Below, one piece after another: positions 33,294 through 45,689 of a DNA stretch of 64,000 bases. Below the pieces are notes generated by a model that saw only the letters and a list, made by a program, of their open reading frames with translations, did no database searches and was not told where the DNA came from. The translations under genes and the position numbers were made by a program. The first letter of the stretch is position 1. Each line of letters opens with the position of its first letter. The DNA comes from Stratiolaelaps scimitus (lineage: Eukaryota > Arthropoda > Arachnida > Mesostigmata > Laelapidae): contig JABWDB010000005.1 in the NCBI GenBank assembly GCA_019614645.1, forward strand, positions 10,014,001 to 10,078,000, read 5' to 3'.

Positions 33294-35541
33294 GGACGAC
33301 CTTTGCAGTATGTATTAGATACTCCTCAAAAAGAAGCTTTTCCAAAAAAATGTAGAAAAAAATTGGCGTAACCTCAAGCATTGTCATATGTAGGGTCACG
33401 CATCCAGTTCGAAGAGATGATGTGAATGAATCAAATGGCTTTCATGATCGTTTGTGGGCAGGCTTGATCTGACAATGAAATCCTTTGCGTGAAACGATGT
33501 CCCTATGAAATCGACAGCATATTTATTTCATAATTAATATGATTTACAGAAGGATAATTTTACCCAGAACGACGATGGCGTCTCCCCTCCGCACGTGGAA
33601 TGATAATTAAGCGCTGGCGAAGGGAAGGACCCTTGCAATAGAGTCACTTGTCGGTAGGTCTACGCTCAGAAGTATATCCTGGAATTATGATCATGATGAT
33701 GATCTGTGGCAGCTGCCAATGGGGATAACATGCATGCGTGATGCAGTTCCCTCGCACATTATAGCCCTGAGTAGCTCGTTCGGTTTCGTATTCTAAATAT
33801 GCTATAATGCATTTTTTGCTACGAATGCTTATTGGGCTTTGACTGTTTTTGGACCAAATTAATTATTTCAAACACAGTGAGGACAATTGCGGAAATATAT
33901 AATAGTGTCTTGTTTGCTCAAATGTGTGCACCGTACAGCATCAAGCACAAAGATCGTGTGAGAATAAATTTCGTATGCAGCAGACGTTCTCTAGAAAAAT
34001 ATAGCTTCAATGCTACGCCCATGAAAGGTTTTTATATTTTTGCGTGACAGGCAGGAATACTGACCACTATACGAATGAAAATCGAAATTTCCGCAAGCAT
34101 AGTGAAGTTCAAGAGCTGAGTAAAATTCAATGTATTAATAACAAATTTTAACAAATGGTGTCTGGAGAATAAAAAGTGCCGAATACTAGTACAACGGGCA
34201 ACAGTCAGCAGATACAGCCCTTTCACTCGCGTGGTCTCGATCCGGTCTTGAACCACACTGCATCGTTTGAGTGTGCGCTTGATTGCAGCGACTTCCACCG
34301 ATGTTATTGCGAGGACTCGTTCCTTTGAGAGGGATGCGATTTGTTACACCATCACTGAAACAACCGCACCACCCACGTCTGCCCCGCATCAGTAGTGACA
34401 CCGAAGCTGAAGAGTCAAACACTACCGTATTGACCCGTGCGGTAGCCGCCGTTGTCCATTGACAAGTGCCAAGATGCTGGGCTTCCCGAATCTCGCGGAA
34501 ATGGTGGGCGCAACTTGGCCATCTGCAGGCGTGAGGTCTGGTCTATTTTGAGCTGTTTCTGTCGTTGAAAGAACCTTGTTTGATAGACTGGCCGGCTGCG
34601 AGAGGGGGAGAGAGGTCTGCGGCCACCAGCAGCGTCGAACGCCTCTTAGAACGACGCCAACGAACTCGCCACTTGCCGAGGAACTTCAACAGAGTGTCTC
34701 ACTTCCGAGTTCCCGCGTTTTGTCGAAGAACCATCCATTTGGCCCCCCGCTTTTTCTTGGCCGGCGCTCTCTCTCTATCATTCGATCTCTGTATATCTCT
34801 CTCTTCCTTCCTCGATGGAGGCAGGAGCGAGCCAATGACGTCCGTTCGTGCCGGGGTTGTTTGCCATCGCGAGTACGTCATTAGAAGGAGACATGTCCCC
34901 TAGAGCTCTTGGTGGCGGCCAAATCCGGCTCCAGTTTCAGTGCGAGCATACGTTACGACCTGATCGCCACCACAGCGGCAAGGCAGCAGAGCGCTCCCTA
35001 AGCGAACAACTTTATTCGGAGAGGACGGCTAATAATAACGTATGAGAAGCAGTATCATACCAGCGATACGTTGGGTATTGCTGTTTCACATTCTGTTCTA
35101 TTGCCAACACGATCTGCTCTTATGACCGCGAGTAAACGCTGAGCCTGCGAACGCAGTGTGCTGGGAAATCGATGCAGTGTTTGAATTAGGGATTGATAAC
35201 AGTGATCTATGTACGAATGTGGTCACAAGTCGAAACAACAATGACACCACAAAGAAATTACTAGTTGTGGAACAAAATATAAAAGTATACGTAACACGGA
35301 GGAATAGGAAAAATATATAAAGGCCACAAAATTGTACCAGATCCCTATTTACCCCGCTTCTTATCGTGTAAGGAGATATGAACGATATGAGAAAACAAAG
35401 TATTTGCATCGATTACTGCTGATGATGAGGTCAACTCCACTAGTACTGGAGAGCTCTATTATTTTACCATTAGCCTTTATATAGGCTATTTCTCAATCAT
35501 GAATCCTTTCAAAGCAATCATGGTTACTAAGTTTGTGTCTG

Positions 35542-35586
35542 TATATATATATATATATATTATATATATATATATTTATATATATT
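35542..35586. repeat. interrupted (TA)n microsatellite
   Basis: TA runs are broken by single-base changes (TATATTATATATA, TATTTATA). The total is about 45 nt. Confidence 0.9.
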
Positions 35587-35730
35587 TCAATTTCGTAATT
35601 CTACCACAGCTGTGCACTGAGTTCAAGCTTCGCCTTTGCTTCTTTATTGCCCCGTTGTCTTTCAACGTATCACACTTTCCCCTTGTGCCGGGGGAGAAAT
35701 CACTGGTGGCACCATTCAGGCGACGCATGT

Positions 35731-35758
35731 AATACAGTTGTTCAAATACAGTTGTTCA
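35731..35758. repeat. 14-nt tandem duplication
   Basis: Two adjacent identical copies of AATACAGTTGTTCA. Confidence 0.85.
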
Positions 35759-36470
35759 CACAGGTTGATCGCAATCGTTGGTTACACAAAATAAACTGGA
35801 ACATAACGAACTCGTCTGAAATCAATGAAAATAAGTAAGTAGCAACCCGCTGCCCTTCGCTGAATTTGATAACCTGACATCATGATTGACATAGCACTCA
35901 CATAACCCTTTGCAAGTTAACTGCTCGTTGTCATTCACCTAGACGACTGCCTTTGTCATCAACTTCCATCAAGCTAACTAATATCCACAACTCCGGTCAA
36001 CACTCATAACACAAACAATACGTTTTCATTATAGATCGGGCAATAATTTTTCTCTCATCGTTGTCCTTGTTCGCCTCAGCATGACAGCAATCAAAATGCG
36101 GTTTTGTCGCATTTTTTTTGCGAAAATTCACCGCTCGAGCAACGCTACTAGGTCGAGGGGAATACCGCAACGAGACTGAAAAAGAACATATACACCCCAG
36201 ACTGAGTCGCGTACAAGAGTCGGATGTGTCACCAGTACCAGATAACGCTCGCATGTGTCCGCGTGGCGATTACATGCAAGCCGCTCCATTCATGCCCGGC
36301 GTCCGTTTGAGAAGCATCCAGCAACGGACGCTCCTCTCCTAAGGACACCAGCTCTTGTTTTTCATCCTGTTCGCCCTGGTTCGTGTCCAGGGGCTGCCGG
36401 CCCGGGGGTAACGCGTGGTCCAGCGGTCAAGGCTGGCTGGGGCTTGGGAGCACGGGCTCGGCGGAACACG

Positions 36471-36700
36471 ATGGGAACGCTGCTGCTACGATTGCTGGCA
36501 TGTTACGCCTGCTGCCGTGCGATCGTTGCCATTGCGGACACCAAGCACCAACAAACCAGCATTGCGGCGACGAACATTAAGTGCTTATCGGTCTGTGGTG
36601 CGCGGTCGGCGGCCAGCGGCGATGGGGCGGTGGGGTTGGTCCAGCGCGAGTGCGACGGAAAGACGAGTTGTGGATGTTCGCGAGTCAACCACGGCAGCCG
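36471..36700 (+). CDS. candidate first coding exon, secreted Cys-containing protein
   Basis: The ATG at 36471 has A at -3 and G at +4. The first 22 residues form a hydrophobic signal-peptide-like segment (GTLLLRLLACYACC then AIVAIA, with a plausible cut before DTKH). A short Cys-bearing region follows, containing VQRECDGKTSC, which faintly recalls the RCDGKxSC motif of SUEL-type galactose-binding lectin domains; the rest of that domain is not visible. The frame meets TAG at 36702-36704, but a GT donor (CCG|GTAGCG) at 36701 would keep it open in phase 2. It lies in a CpG-rich island (36.2-37.6 kb), typical for gene starts. The lectin resemblance is inference from a short motif and may be chance. 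Confidence 0.3.
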
Positions 36701-36704
36701 GTAG

Positions 36705-37473
36705 CGCGAGGCGGACCCGAAACCCTTCCGGAAAGGAACCCGGAACTTGCACGGGTTGGTTGCGAGATGGTTGCGCCCTGCTGGTAGGCAGGCGAAGCAC
36801 TCACAGCCTCGCCGGTTAGCGGTCTAGGGGTTGTTGGAGGGGTGTAAGTAGAAGAACAGGGCTGGGTATGGGCGAGCAGAGGCCGGGGCAATGATGGTGG
36901 ACGAGCACAGGGGGTGACAGAGCCGCCAACAAGGGAAGGCAGGACATCGTAGCGAGTTCGCCGCGGACCAAGCCGACAGTAACAGTAGCAGCATCAGCAC
37001 GGCCACCACGGGAGCATCGTAGACCTTGCTAGGAGGCTCCTACTGACAAGTGAAGCTTGCAGTTGTTGGGTTTGGGTGCTGTAGGTCGGACACCACCGAG
37101 TTGCCGAGAAACTATAGGCGGACGCAGTCAGTGGCCAGGACGGGCGATGGCTGCGACGATTGGCCAGGGATCACTCGTAGAGAGGCCTAGCGGGCCGATG
37201 CTGCCTCCCGGAGCATCGCCGTCGTCGCCGCCGCCGCCGACGATTCCCGTCGCTGCTCCTGCTTCTGCCCCTCATGCAGTAAAAGCGCCTCGCAAGCCAC
37301 AGACCCAACGGACGAAGGCCTAACGGAAACGAGCCGGCGCGCCAGAGAATCGGTCGTTTGCAGGGGGATTGCCTCGATTTCCCCTTTCTCGGTCCTTCCT
37401 CGAGTCCGCGAGACGCCGCCAACTGGCAACCGACCGAGCGACCAACTCACGACTGACTATATCAAGTGTCGGC
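36705..37473. other. CpG-rich island DNA between candidate exons
   Basis: GC-rich DNA with GCC/GTC trinucleotide stretches near 37,216-37,240. A plus frame with ATG at 37147 encodes a Pro/Ala-rich 58-residue product ending at 37323, without support. Promoter or leader function is likely. Confidence 0.4.
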
Positions 37474-37560
37474 ATGGCCCCGTTACAGACGGGACAGCCG
37501 GTCAGCAAACGGCAGAGTGCGACCACCACCACCACGACTGCGACTTACTACACGATTAAG
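37474..37560 (+). CDS. candidate first coding exon, 29 residues
   Basis: The ATG at 37474 has G at -3 and G at +4. It opens a Gln/Ser/Thr-rich start (MAPLQTGQPVSKRQSA then six Thr) and runs to AAG|GTGTGA at 37560/37561, a reasonable splice donor that would leave the frame in phase 0. The exon is the last GC-rich segment of the island; AT-rich intron-like DNA follows at once. Reading through the donor meets a stop immediately, as expected for an intron. The next exon was not found and the family is not recognised. Confidence 0.3.
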
Positions 37561-37611
37561 GTGTGACGTATGTCTACTTATAAAGATTCATTTTTCACTC
37601 AGGTATATCAA

Positions 37612-37639
37612 AGATAATGTACGCAGACGTACATTATCT
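37612..37639. repeat. perfect 12-bp hairpin
   Basis: Arms AGATAATGTACG and CGTACATTATCT surround a CAGA loop. Confidence 0.75.
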
Positions 37640-37737
37640 ATCTCCGCAGTATGTACAATGCTAAAAGTAGAAACGATTAAAACAAATAAACATCTTGTCA
37701 GCCTTGTTCCTCAAGGGTCTTTACACGCCACGGGTAT

Positions 37738-37772
37738 GGTGCGTCGATGGGTGCGTCGATGGGTGCGTCGAT
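37738..37772. repeat. three copies of a 12-nt unit
   Basis: Three adjacent units of GGTGCGTCGATG, the last one incomplete at its end. One frame reads as repeated Arg-Trp-Val-Arg, but no gene is supported. Confidence 0.85.
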
Positions 37773-38131
37773 TTTATGTACTTCGATGGTTGAAATTAGG
37801 TTTCACGTTTCTATGGCCATGACCATTACATTGGATGGAGGGAACTTCCAAACAGTGACGCAAATTTCCGTAACTTGATATCATGGACCAATACTGAAAA
37901 AAAAAAAAAATCTGGTGCCAATTAAACTTTATCGATGTACTCTGCTGCCAGAAAGAAATGACATCATCTCAACCTACATAGATCTACTACTTTGGATCAT
38001 TTGTTTATACATGTTTACAAGGAAAGTGTATAAAAAACATTAGTCTATCACATGTGATGCCCTTACTGACAACTCACAGTATCTTTTGAAATTCAGAGCA
38101 TATCTTGCTCGCATTTAGCCTCGACATCTTC

Positions 38132-38722
38132 ATGGGCAGATGTCGAACTGTGTTCCCAATTCAATTACCACTCGCCTTCATCCGACATCCGATACAGCAG
38201 AAGCCCATCCAACTTCATTCGAATACATACCAGTACTTAGGCCCGTACGGTCTTTTTGCCGCCCAAGCTTCGTTATTTGTTTGGGCCTCATTCATTCTTG
38301 TCTCTTCATATGGTCCTGTCTCTATTCTTCTCTGCCGCTTTCTATTGATACCTCTTATTCTTCTTTGGTGTAAGTCGTCCTTTTTTTTAATTCTGTCCAG
38401 TGAGTCATTGTTAGTTGTCGTGGCGCCTGTGCTGTTCCTTGTTGCCAGGCTGTTCGGAGTCGCCGCCTTTCGGGCTCCTTATCAGGGGCCCTCCCCACCG
38501 GCCCCTGGTAGCGTACACGCTTCACAGACTCACCCACTGCTTCCTTCGGTAGCTCAGCCTTCCAGGCGTGTCACAGTCGGGCACAACTATCTATCGGTTC
38601 CGACGAACCAGAGCAATGCAAACAAGTGTTTTGCCATAGAGGACGCCAATCAGCCTCAGCCTGTCGAGAGAGGACGCTGTACGATGGAGCGCAAACACAC
38701 GCAGCGATTATCCTTGAAATGA
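38132..38722 (+). CDS. hypothetical 196-residue membrane protein
   Basis: The ATG at 38132 opens 196 codons to a TGA in DNA that is not especially GC-rich, where so long a frame is less expected by chance. Residues about 45-115 are strongly hydrophobic and could form two or three membrane segments (for example SILLCRFLLIPLILLW and LLVVVAPVLFLVARLFG). The tail is Pro/Ser/Gln-rich and then basic. Some of the hydrophobicity stems from T/C-rich DNA, which always reads as Leu/Phe/Ser, so the membrane prediction is not independent evidence. No family is recognised. A (TA)n run lies just downstream. Confidence 0.28.
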   Translation: MGRCRTVFPIQLPLAFIRHPIQQKPIQLHSNTYQYLGPYGLFAAQASLFVWASFILVSSYGPVSILLCRFLLIPLILLWCKSSFFLILSSESLLVVVAPVLFLVARLFGVAAFRAPYQGPSPPAPGSVHASQTHPLLPSVAQPSRRVTVGHNYLSVPTNQSNANKCFAIEDANQPQPVERGRCTMERKHTQRLSLK

Positions 38723-38754
38723 CTCCAGATCGCCTTCTTGGACGACATAGATAT

Positions 38755-38756
<2 letters not shown>

Positions 38757-38789
<33 letters not shown>
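38757..38789. repeat. (TA)n microsatellite
   Basis: A pure TA run of about 33 nt downstream of the hydrophobic frame. Confidence 0.95.
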
Positions 38790-38792
<3 letters not shown>

Positions 38793-39398
38793 ATGAAGAC
38801 ACCGAACATTTGGTTTAAGCACCTATAGTGTATATCGTAGCCTGACTAGTTTAATACATAGCTTACTGGTTGCAAAAATGCTATAGTCACACATGCGAAG
38901 TCGTCATATGGAAGACCCATTTGACCTTCAGCGCTTCGTATAACGATGATCAATGAGATACGATTCGACATAACGTTTAGAATAAATCTGTCGTAGTAAC
39001 AAAGGGTCCGCATAACCCATAGAGGTATAATAAATTGGACAATGACGAAACTCGTGTTAGGTCAACAAGCTGTTGCAATATAATGTCCATTATATGATAT
39101 AGCTAAGTTCACAGGCCCGTTTATACACACAGTTATATCAGGTACTGTATGCTCGGCATACTGTATGCTTGCCCAGCTCATACACGGGTACTAAACACGC
39201 TTCTCTTAGAAACCACCCTAGAGGGAAAATTAGGTTCATTAAGGGGCATAAACACTGTTTAGGTGTCGTAGCTCGCTCAGAATCATTTGTTCCGCTGATG
39301 CGCCTTTCATGGTCTATCGTCGCCTGGACATACTTTCAGCCTCGTTGTGGGGCCTCGTAATCTCCCGGCGTAGGTTGAGTCGGACACGGTGGCCTTCC

Positions 39399-39587
39399 TT
39401 ATTCCGTGTCCGCGGCGGTTTTTATACTGGGCTGGGCTTTTTCTACCGTATTAGGGTCACTTGCCAAGCATTTGCGAATCGGGCCACGGCGAAGGCACAA
39501 CTCTGAGGCCAAATCCAGGTCCACTAGAATGGAATTGCGGGAATAGTGGGATCGCACGCAATGGTCGTCAATGCTCGCATAGGTGCC
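39399..39587 (-). pseudogene. protein-like fragment, unknown
   Basis: On the minus strand 62 codons are open between a TAG (39590-39588) and a TAA (39401-39399). They have a purine-first codon bias and natural composition (sample NSILVDLDLASELCLRRG). The same frame continues past the TAA with only one more stop to about 39,150. A plus-strand frame also looks plausible there (39169-39360), so strand and reality are uncertain. Confidence 0.2.
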
Positions 39588-39675
39588 CTATACATATGTG
39601 GGAGTGACGAAAAGTAAAGAGAAGAATAATTCTATTGACAAATTTTGCATGTAAGTACCGCATTGATTTGTATGT

Positions 39676-39735
39676 ATCCCGTGGGATTCGAACCGAAGAC
39701 CCTATAGTTCTAAGTCCCCACCGTTGTCCCTACCC
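39676..39735 (-). repeat. tRNA-like B-box relic (possible SINE fragment)
   Basis: The minus strand reads ACTTAG followed about 15 nt later by GGTTCGAATCC, an exact B-box match, but stems do not close. It parallels the relic at 6544-6597 in spacing, hinting at one tRNA-derived family. Confidence 0.3.
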
Positions 39736-41048
39736 ATTCCAGTGAATCGATAGCAATATGATACGTTTGTTTTTGTATGAAATGTTAGTGACACTGATAA
39801 TTGCTTAGTGGAATTTAATGCCCTCAAAGTAGCCCAAAAACGACAACGATACATAAAGATCAGCCTATATGGGACTAGGTGATGCGTATTGACTTGACCA
39901 CTTACGTACTTTATGAGCTCTTTGTGCAGCCCGAAGGCAATAGCACAGATTGGCCGTTGGTTGCAGTTGAGCGGCACTTTCGAGGTTCATATTGAATACA
40001 TCTAACATGGATTTCGGCCTTGTTATGATATCCTTGCATGCACATCGTGCTACCTCACGTCATCACAAAAGCCTTTTTATCTCAGATGTATAAACCTGCA
40101 CAAAGCTCAAGCACATAAACGCTTCACGGCTGGACCTTCTAAGCTGACAGCATCCTTGCGTAGGTCTTACTATTTTGATTCGGTACACGTTATTATGGTA
40201 GCATAGTCCTACACAAAAACGGAACACCACTCCTTGATTGGCAATACTACGTTATTCACACCCCATAACCTATATAACGACATAAGCGTACTATGCCTAA
40301 AAGCTCGAATAATCGATGACTACTACCGCACAAGGAGTTGAGCCCGAGCCGGTCACATTTGCACTCGAAGCCAACTGGTGTCCACCAAATCACGCTAGCC
40401 ATAGATATATGTACATATACAAACATATGCAATTTCGACCAGTGTAATATCGATTTCTTGCCATTACCAAAGCACACAACAGCAGTCAACGAGTTGTACA
40501 AGTGCAACGTGTTCCAGTGCAAAGGTACACAATCGATAATTGTATACACGGCACAATGAGATCACTTGGGCTACTACACAGGGCTGCCGCAACAAGTTCG
40601 CTCCTCGTCGTACCATCAGCACAGCCGCCTGTAGCCAACCCAGTGCTGTAGGACCCTTACCCTCTCTCGTCCGGTCACAGTCGGCGGTCGGTCCGCTGTT
40701 TCCTTCCGAGCAATGCCGCCTCATGATTAGCCGTCCTGCTTTGCCATTGGGCCAATTGAGATTGAATCGGCGGTTAGCGTCTGCACGAGATAGCGTACGT
40801 CTCCCTCGTGCCCCGCTTCGCATTCAGCTGCTGGGCGTCTGCCTGCTCCACCTGTTCCACCCGAGGACACGCTACAACAGCCAATTAGTTTAGTTACACA
40901 CAGATGTGGCAGCCATAGCAATTATATTGCCGTCATAATCACCGAATACCTATGCTATGATTATTATAACAATTTTGCTGTTTGCATCCACGGGCTCACT
41001 GCCAACGGTGGGGGGAAGAGAATATCTCTCATATGATGGGAGGAGATG

Positions 41049-41294
41049 AAGAGAGAGAGAGAACTGATTTATTTGACGACAATACGAACGAAAACAGTCC
41101 CCTCCACACACGAACTCCCAGACCGATGCCGCCAGCTTTCGACGAGACGAGTCGCCAACGGAAGCGGCGAGGTAGTAGCGTTCCGGTTCACGGAAAGGAC
41201 GGCAGGCAATGTTTGAACCTTGCACGAGCAACAATCCGCGCAAACAACTACGAATTGAGGGTGGATCAACTCATAGGAGAGAGAGAGAGAGAGA
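41049..41294. repeat. two (GA)n runs
   Basis: GA runs at 41049-41062 and 41276-41294 lie in a GC-rich block; the region between holds no supported gene. Confidence 0.85.
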
Positions 41295-44200
41295 AAGAAA
41301 AGAAAAGAGAGATCAAGCGAGCGGACTTTCCCGACTACTCGGGAAATCACCAGTCGATTTGGCACAGGCCAATTAATTACTGCTTCGGCCCGTGGCGACG
41401 CTTGATGTTCAAGGCGACCACTTGTAGCGGCAGCGTCGGCCAGGTTGGCAGGGAGCCAAGTAGCCACCGAAAATGCCCGTAAGTAATTTTGGCCACAAGC
41501 TATTGTATTTACTATTGCCGTTGTTTTTGTCGAGATAACAGAAAAACTCTTAAACGAACATTGTTTGGTAAGGTAAGTCGGCCCAGCATCGCCGTCTCAA
41601 AGGCTTAATTTTGAGGTCGTTGTCGGCGGCAGCCCTGGCCCGTCATTGCGGGTCGAGGAACCGCAAGCTGCTTACCATAACACCTCTTACCCTTCCCTGG
41701 GCTTACTAGCTGTTCGCATATTATTGCTGCTATTATATCTCAGTTATTATTTGTATTATTAGCCTAATTATTCTAATTATTAGAGGTCGTATAGGTGTGC
41801 TGCGTCGAGTCCTTGCTGTGTGAGTGTGTGGCCACGAGCACGGTATGTGGCGTATAAGCTACGAAGATAATTAGCGCTCAGGGGAGAGGCCGAGGCCGCC
41901 GCCGGTAACAAAGGCCCTTGGGATGAAGGCCTTGCCTGTATCTCTCGCTCTCTCTCTCTCTCCTCTCTTTCGATCTCTCGGGGTGGGCAAGTTTTAATTT
42001 GCGGTTCTACATAAAAGTCAAGAACGATGTCACAGCGCCGTGCGGCCGCGCGGGCTGGTGCCGGTGGTCGCGGCAGCAGGAGCAGCAGAAGCACCGCCAC
42101 CACCACCACAGAGGGGGTCTCTGCTATCGAGGGGCGTGCGAATGGGCGGTGAAGCAAGGACGAACTGAATCAAGTCAGGGGCGTAGCTTCCAGACGCACA
42201 CGGGGGAATAACGTAATGTAAACGCTCGCGAGTTACATTGCGGCTAGCGACAACAAGAAACGTATAAGAAGCGCCGGTAGAACAGACGACGAATTTCGCC
42301 GCTTGTTTCAGTGCCGTCGTGTCGGCGTCGACGCCAGTTATAGTGCGCCAGGTATATGCGCCATGAGTGGCGCAAGTGGTTGTTATCTGAAGCCGGGCGG
42401 TGGCCCAAAGTTGTCTTTAGCATTAGGCAGCTGAATTTGATAACGTTTTCTTGCATGTTGTTCACATGTATGCCAATATGTTTTGGTAACAGGAAAGCCG
42501 ACGCAGAAAACGAAAGGGGGGGTCACATATTGTCCTTGGCGCTACCTTTATGTGGAGAGGGCTGACCTGACCATGTTGACCAATTGAGGTTGCACATATA
42601 GAAAGTACAAATTATCTGTGACATTTCACAATGGAACACCATCCCCTTCAGTCAACAGGTTCCCTATTTATGTGCCTGCCGTTGCGTAGCGGTATATAGT
42701 TTAGTAACCTGTCTTTATATTGTTGATTTTGCTGAATTGAAACTGTTGTATCCTGACAGTGTCGGAATCAATCGGTGCTCAAGCTGGTCGACCGGCACGA
42801 CACAACAATAACATATTGCCGCTCCACAATGCTCGACCACATCATAATGCGAGCAATCTAAAAGCAAGGCTGACATATGTAAACGCTGAAAGATGTCGAG
42901 GAAAAGTTTAAAGATATGTAAGTTGAAATGTAACGACACGATGGAAGAAGCAATATCTGTCAGTCTACGGCGAATAGTTGGCGTATGGCCAATATGGGCG
43001 GGCTGATAGCAGCCCTCCCATAAGTCTTGCCTAACACTACGACTACCTGAAACAGGTTCGCTGTTTGTGTCCGTCTTCGAGATCGTCTCTTTGATAGTCC
43101 CTCTACGACGGTGGCTTCGCTACCCCATCGTAAGATAGTTAAACAGTAAATTGTGGCGGAAATGGCCAGAAGGTAGGTCTGGGTCAGGAGGCAACGTTGC
43201 GTGATCCAAAGTAAAAGGGTTCAACTTGGATGTCGTTGATAGACCGTTGCGCTGGTTCTCTAGGAGCTCGACGCATGAAGGCATATCGTGTAAAACCTAT
43301 CAAGACAGAGAAAACCAAAACATTCCATTTCAGACGGTTTCTGTTACCTTGACAGGCTGAACACTATCGGACCACTTGCGTAGGCGTATATAATATTTCA
43401 GCCATTTGAGCATATGATTTTTTGTTTTTTCTTTCAAATTTTCATCCTGGAAACTTGATTCGTTGACCTTGCATATTTGAGTCTTGCATATTTCCAGGGT
43501 TTGCCCTTGCTATGGCCACCTGTCTATTTGATATTCATCGCTCAAATGCAGGTCCTGATTGTAGGATCAACTTCTAGACACGGCTGATACGTCGTACGTC
43601 AAAGCTTGGCCCTTGTGGTATAACCCACCAAAAAGCTTAGGTAGACCTCGACGTCGACAGGTCAAAAAATGCGGCGGCTACTGACATTTGGCGTGACCAT
43701 ATCCCCAATTCCAATGGGCGAGTCCAGTACAACTTCCTCACTATTTCCATAGCTGACCTTGAACTGTCTTCTTCCCTTGGTTGACCCCGGAACAGCTGCA
43801 CTGTTTGCGATTCTACTGCTACTGCTACTGCCCGTGTTTGCTATTAATAACAGAGCAAATACGCGCCACTGAGACAGTTATTCTCTTATTGAATACGCTT
43901 AAAGACGTTAGACATTAGGATGGGACATAGGATGATCCAAGAATTTTCATCTAATAACAACTAATAGAAGCGTAAGTCTGCTAGTAAGTCTACTAAGTAA
44001 GAGTAGTAGTAGAAGTACCATAGTACACCATGAAGATCCCCACCGTGGCACATTTGCATTTAAAGGGGTCCGTTTGATGAAGCAATGCCGAGGTACCGTG
44101 GACGTTAAATGTTGGCTCTGAGATACCCCGGAAAATTTACCATAGTACACTAAAAAAGAAAAACAAGCTAGCTATGATACCGAGCATACCGAGCATTCAT

Positions 44201-45176
44201 AGTTCCCTTTCAATTGCGGTGGAAGTATGCCAATGTGGACATTATGTCCTTTGAAACAGGTGAGTTACTCGCGATATATTACGTATGCACATTTGCTGTC
44301 GGTGTGGGATTCATTCTATAGAGCATCATTTAGTCAGCTTCGGATTGCCTATCTGTACCAACGCCCTCGCTGCGAAGCTTCGCCCGCCTGCCGTCCCCCT
44401 ACCCCTGCTTACACATTGCCTTTCCCCATTCGTATCCTCAACCCCTGGAGAACCCCCGCTAACTACCTGACACCCAGCGCTCTGACGAGGATCCGTACAG
44501 GGATGGAGAGATGGAGTAAGTAGCTTCTCGCACACAGGCGTCGGTAGCCGGCAATTGCAGGCCGCAACCGCCATCAAGTCAATGTACGCGTGCACTTCCT
44601 GCAGCGTCCCTGCTTCCAGCAGGCCAACCAGAGGAGCCACCGAGGCATAGACACAAACGCACACATATGCACACCCCGACACCAACAAACAATCAGAGGG
44701 AGGCTGGAGGTGGGAAACGCAGAAATAGTTTTAATTTGAGAGGAAAACAGAGCCTTGGTTTGCCTGCTGGCTCCCAGGAGACGCGAAGACAGCGACGTAG
44801 GTGGCTAGTGAACCCACAGGCCGGGTGTCTCTTTCTGACGTCGGATCACGTATCGCACCTACTCGGATGCCTTCTGAACGCGCAGATAGACTTTATTTGC
44901 CCGTTTAATCTGAGCATGCCCCCGACAGATATAACATGATAGCTGTGTTGCCTTGGAGCGGCTGAATTTCTGTTGTTACTACTGTTGTTCTTCCATGACA
45001 TAGCTGACAACACAGGCTGATATTGCTGTTGGCTCGAGCCGGTACGGTCCACTGACTGCTGCTACCGAAAACGAATAGCCTGCAATAGGTTCAAGTCCTT
45101 CAAATCTTGAACGATATGTTAACGATCTACAGAAAGTCGGACTTGGAAGCAGAGAGCACAAGTCCAGAGCACAATA

Positions 45177-45203
45177 CATATATAATATATATATATATAT
45201 ATA
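45177..45203. repeat. (TA)n microsatellite
   Basis: A TA run with one early interruption, about 27 nt. Confidence 0.9.
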
Positions 45204-45689
45204 GATTTTTTTTGAGCTCTGTTTATGTCATCTGTGGTAGACGGCTATTAGTTTCTTTTATGATGATGTATAATCGGAAAAAAGTGAAATTTGGCCAACG
45301 GGTTTTAATCGGGTCAGACCCTCATTCACGTACGTAAAGGCCACGCTGTAGCTCTTCGAAACGGCGATTTCAATGAACGATCAAACTCTATCAGTGTATC
45401 GATCAAAGCAAAAATTGTGGCCAAACAGTTGCTTCGTGTGACTCACGAAATGGACAATGTTACTTATTTAATCGAAAAAACAATAGTCAACAATGATGCA
45501 TGGAGACGTAAGCCACATTGGTAGCCGCGCTATACGATCAAAGTCTCCACATATAGTACAGTGTTTATTCAAGGCAGCCACACAAAGATGTATCCACTTT
45601 GTGGGCTCGCTCCTCTGCACTAGAATATCTCAGCCGAATGATTCCCTGACGGTAGTTCCACTCTGTTCGACATGATTGCACCTAAATCT

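Larger units (their letters stand above)
32386..36245. other. mixed, mostly AT-rich stretch without a supported gene
   Basis: It contains a foldback at 33213-33293, a GC-rich block at 34,450-35,030 with two overlapping TTG-initiated frames, (TA)n at about 35542-35586 and a 14-nt tandem pair at 35731-35758. A B-box-like GGTTCAAGACC is on the minus strand near 34,250. No gene is supported. Confidence 0.45.
37561..38131. other. AT-rich intron-like stretch
   Basis: A hairpin at 37612-37639 and a 12-nt tandem repeat at 37738-37772 are present, then an A homopolymer near 37,897-37,909. No exon is seen. Confidence 0.45.
38790..45689. other. long mixed stretch without a supported gene
   Basis: It contains a protein-like minus-strand frame at 39399-39587 (62 codons, no start), a tRNA-like relic at 39676-39735, overlapping frames on both strands at 40464-40893, GC-rich DNA with GA/CT runs at 41049-42160, an ATG frame of 98 codons at 44227-44523, a B-box match (GGTTCAAGTCC) near 45,088 and (TA)n at 45177-45203. 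None is convincing as a gene. Confidence 0.45.

Noticed and set aside
39676..39735. functional tRNA gene
   Set aside because: Same reason: a B box without a closing cloverleaf.
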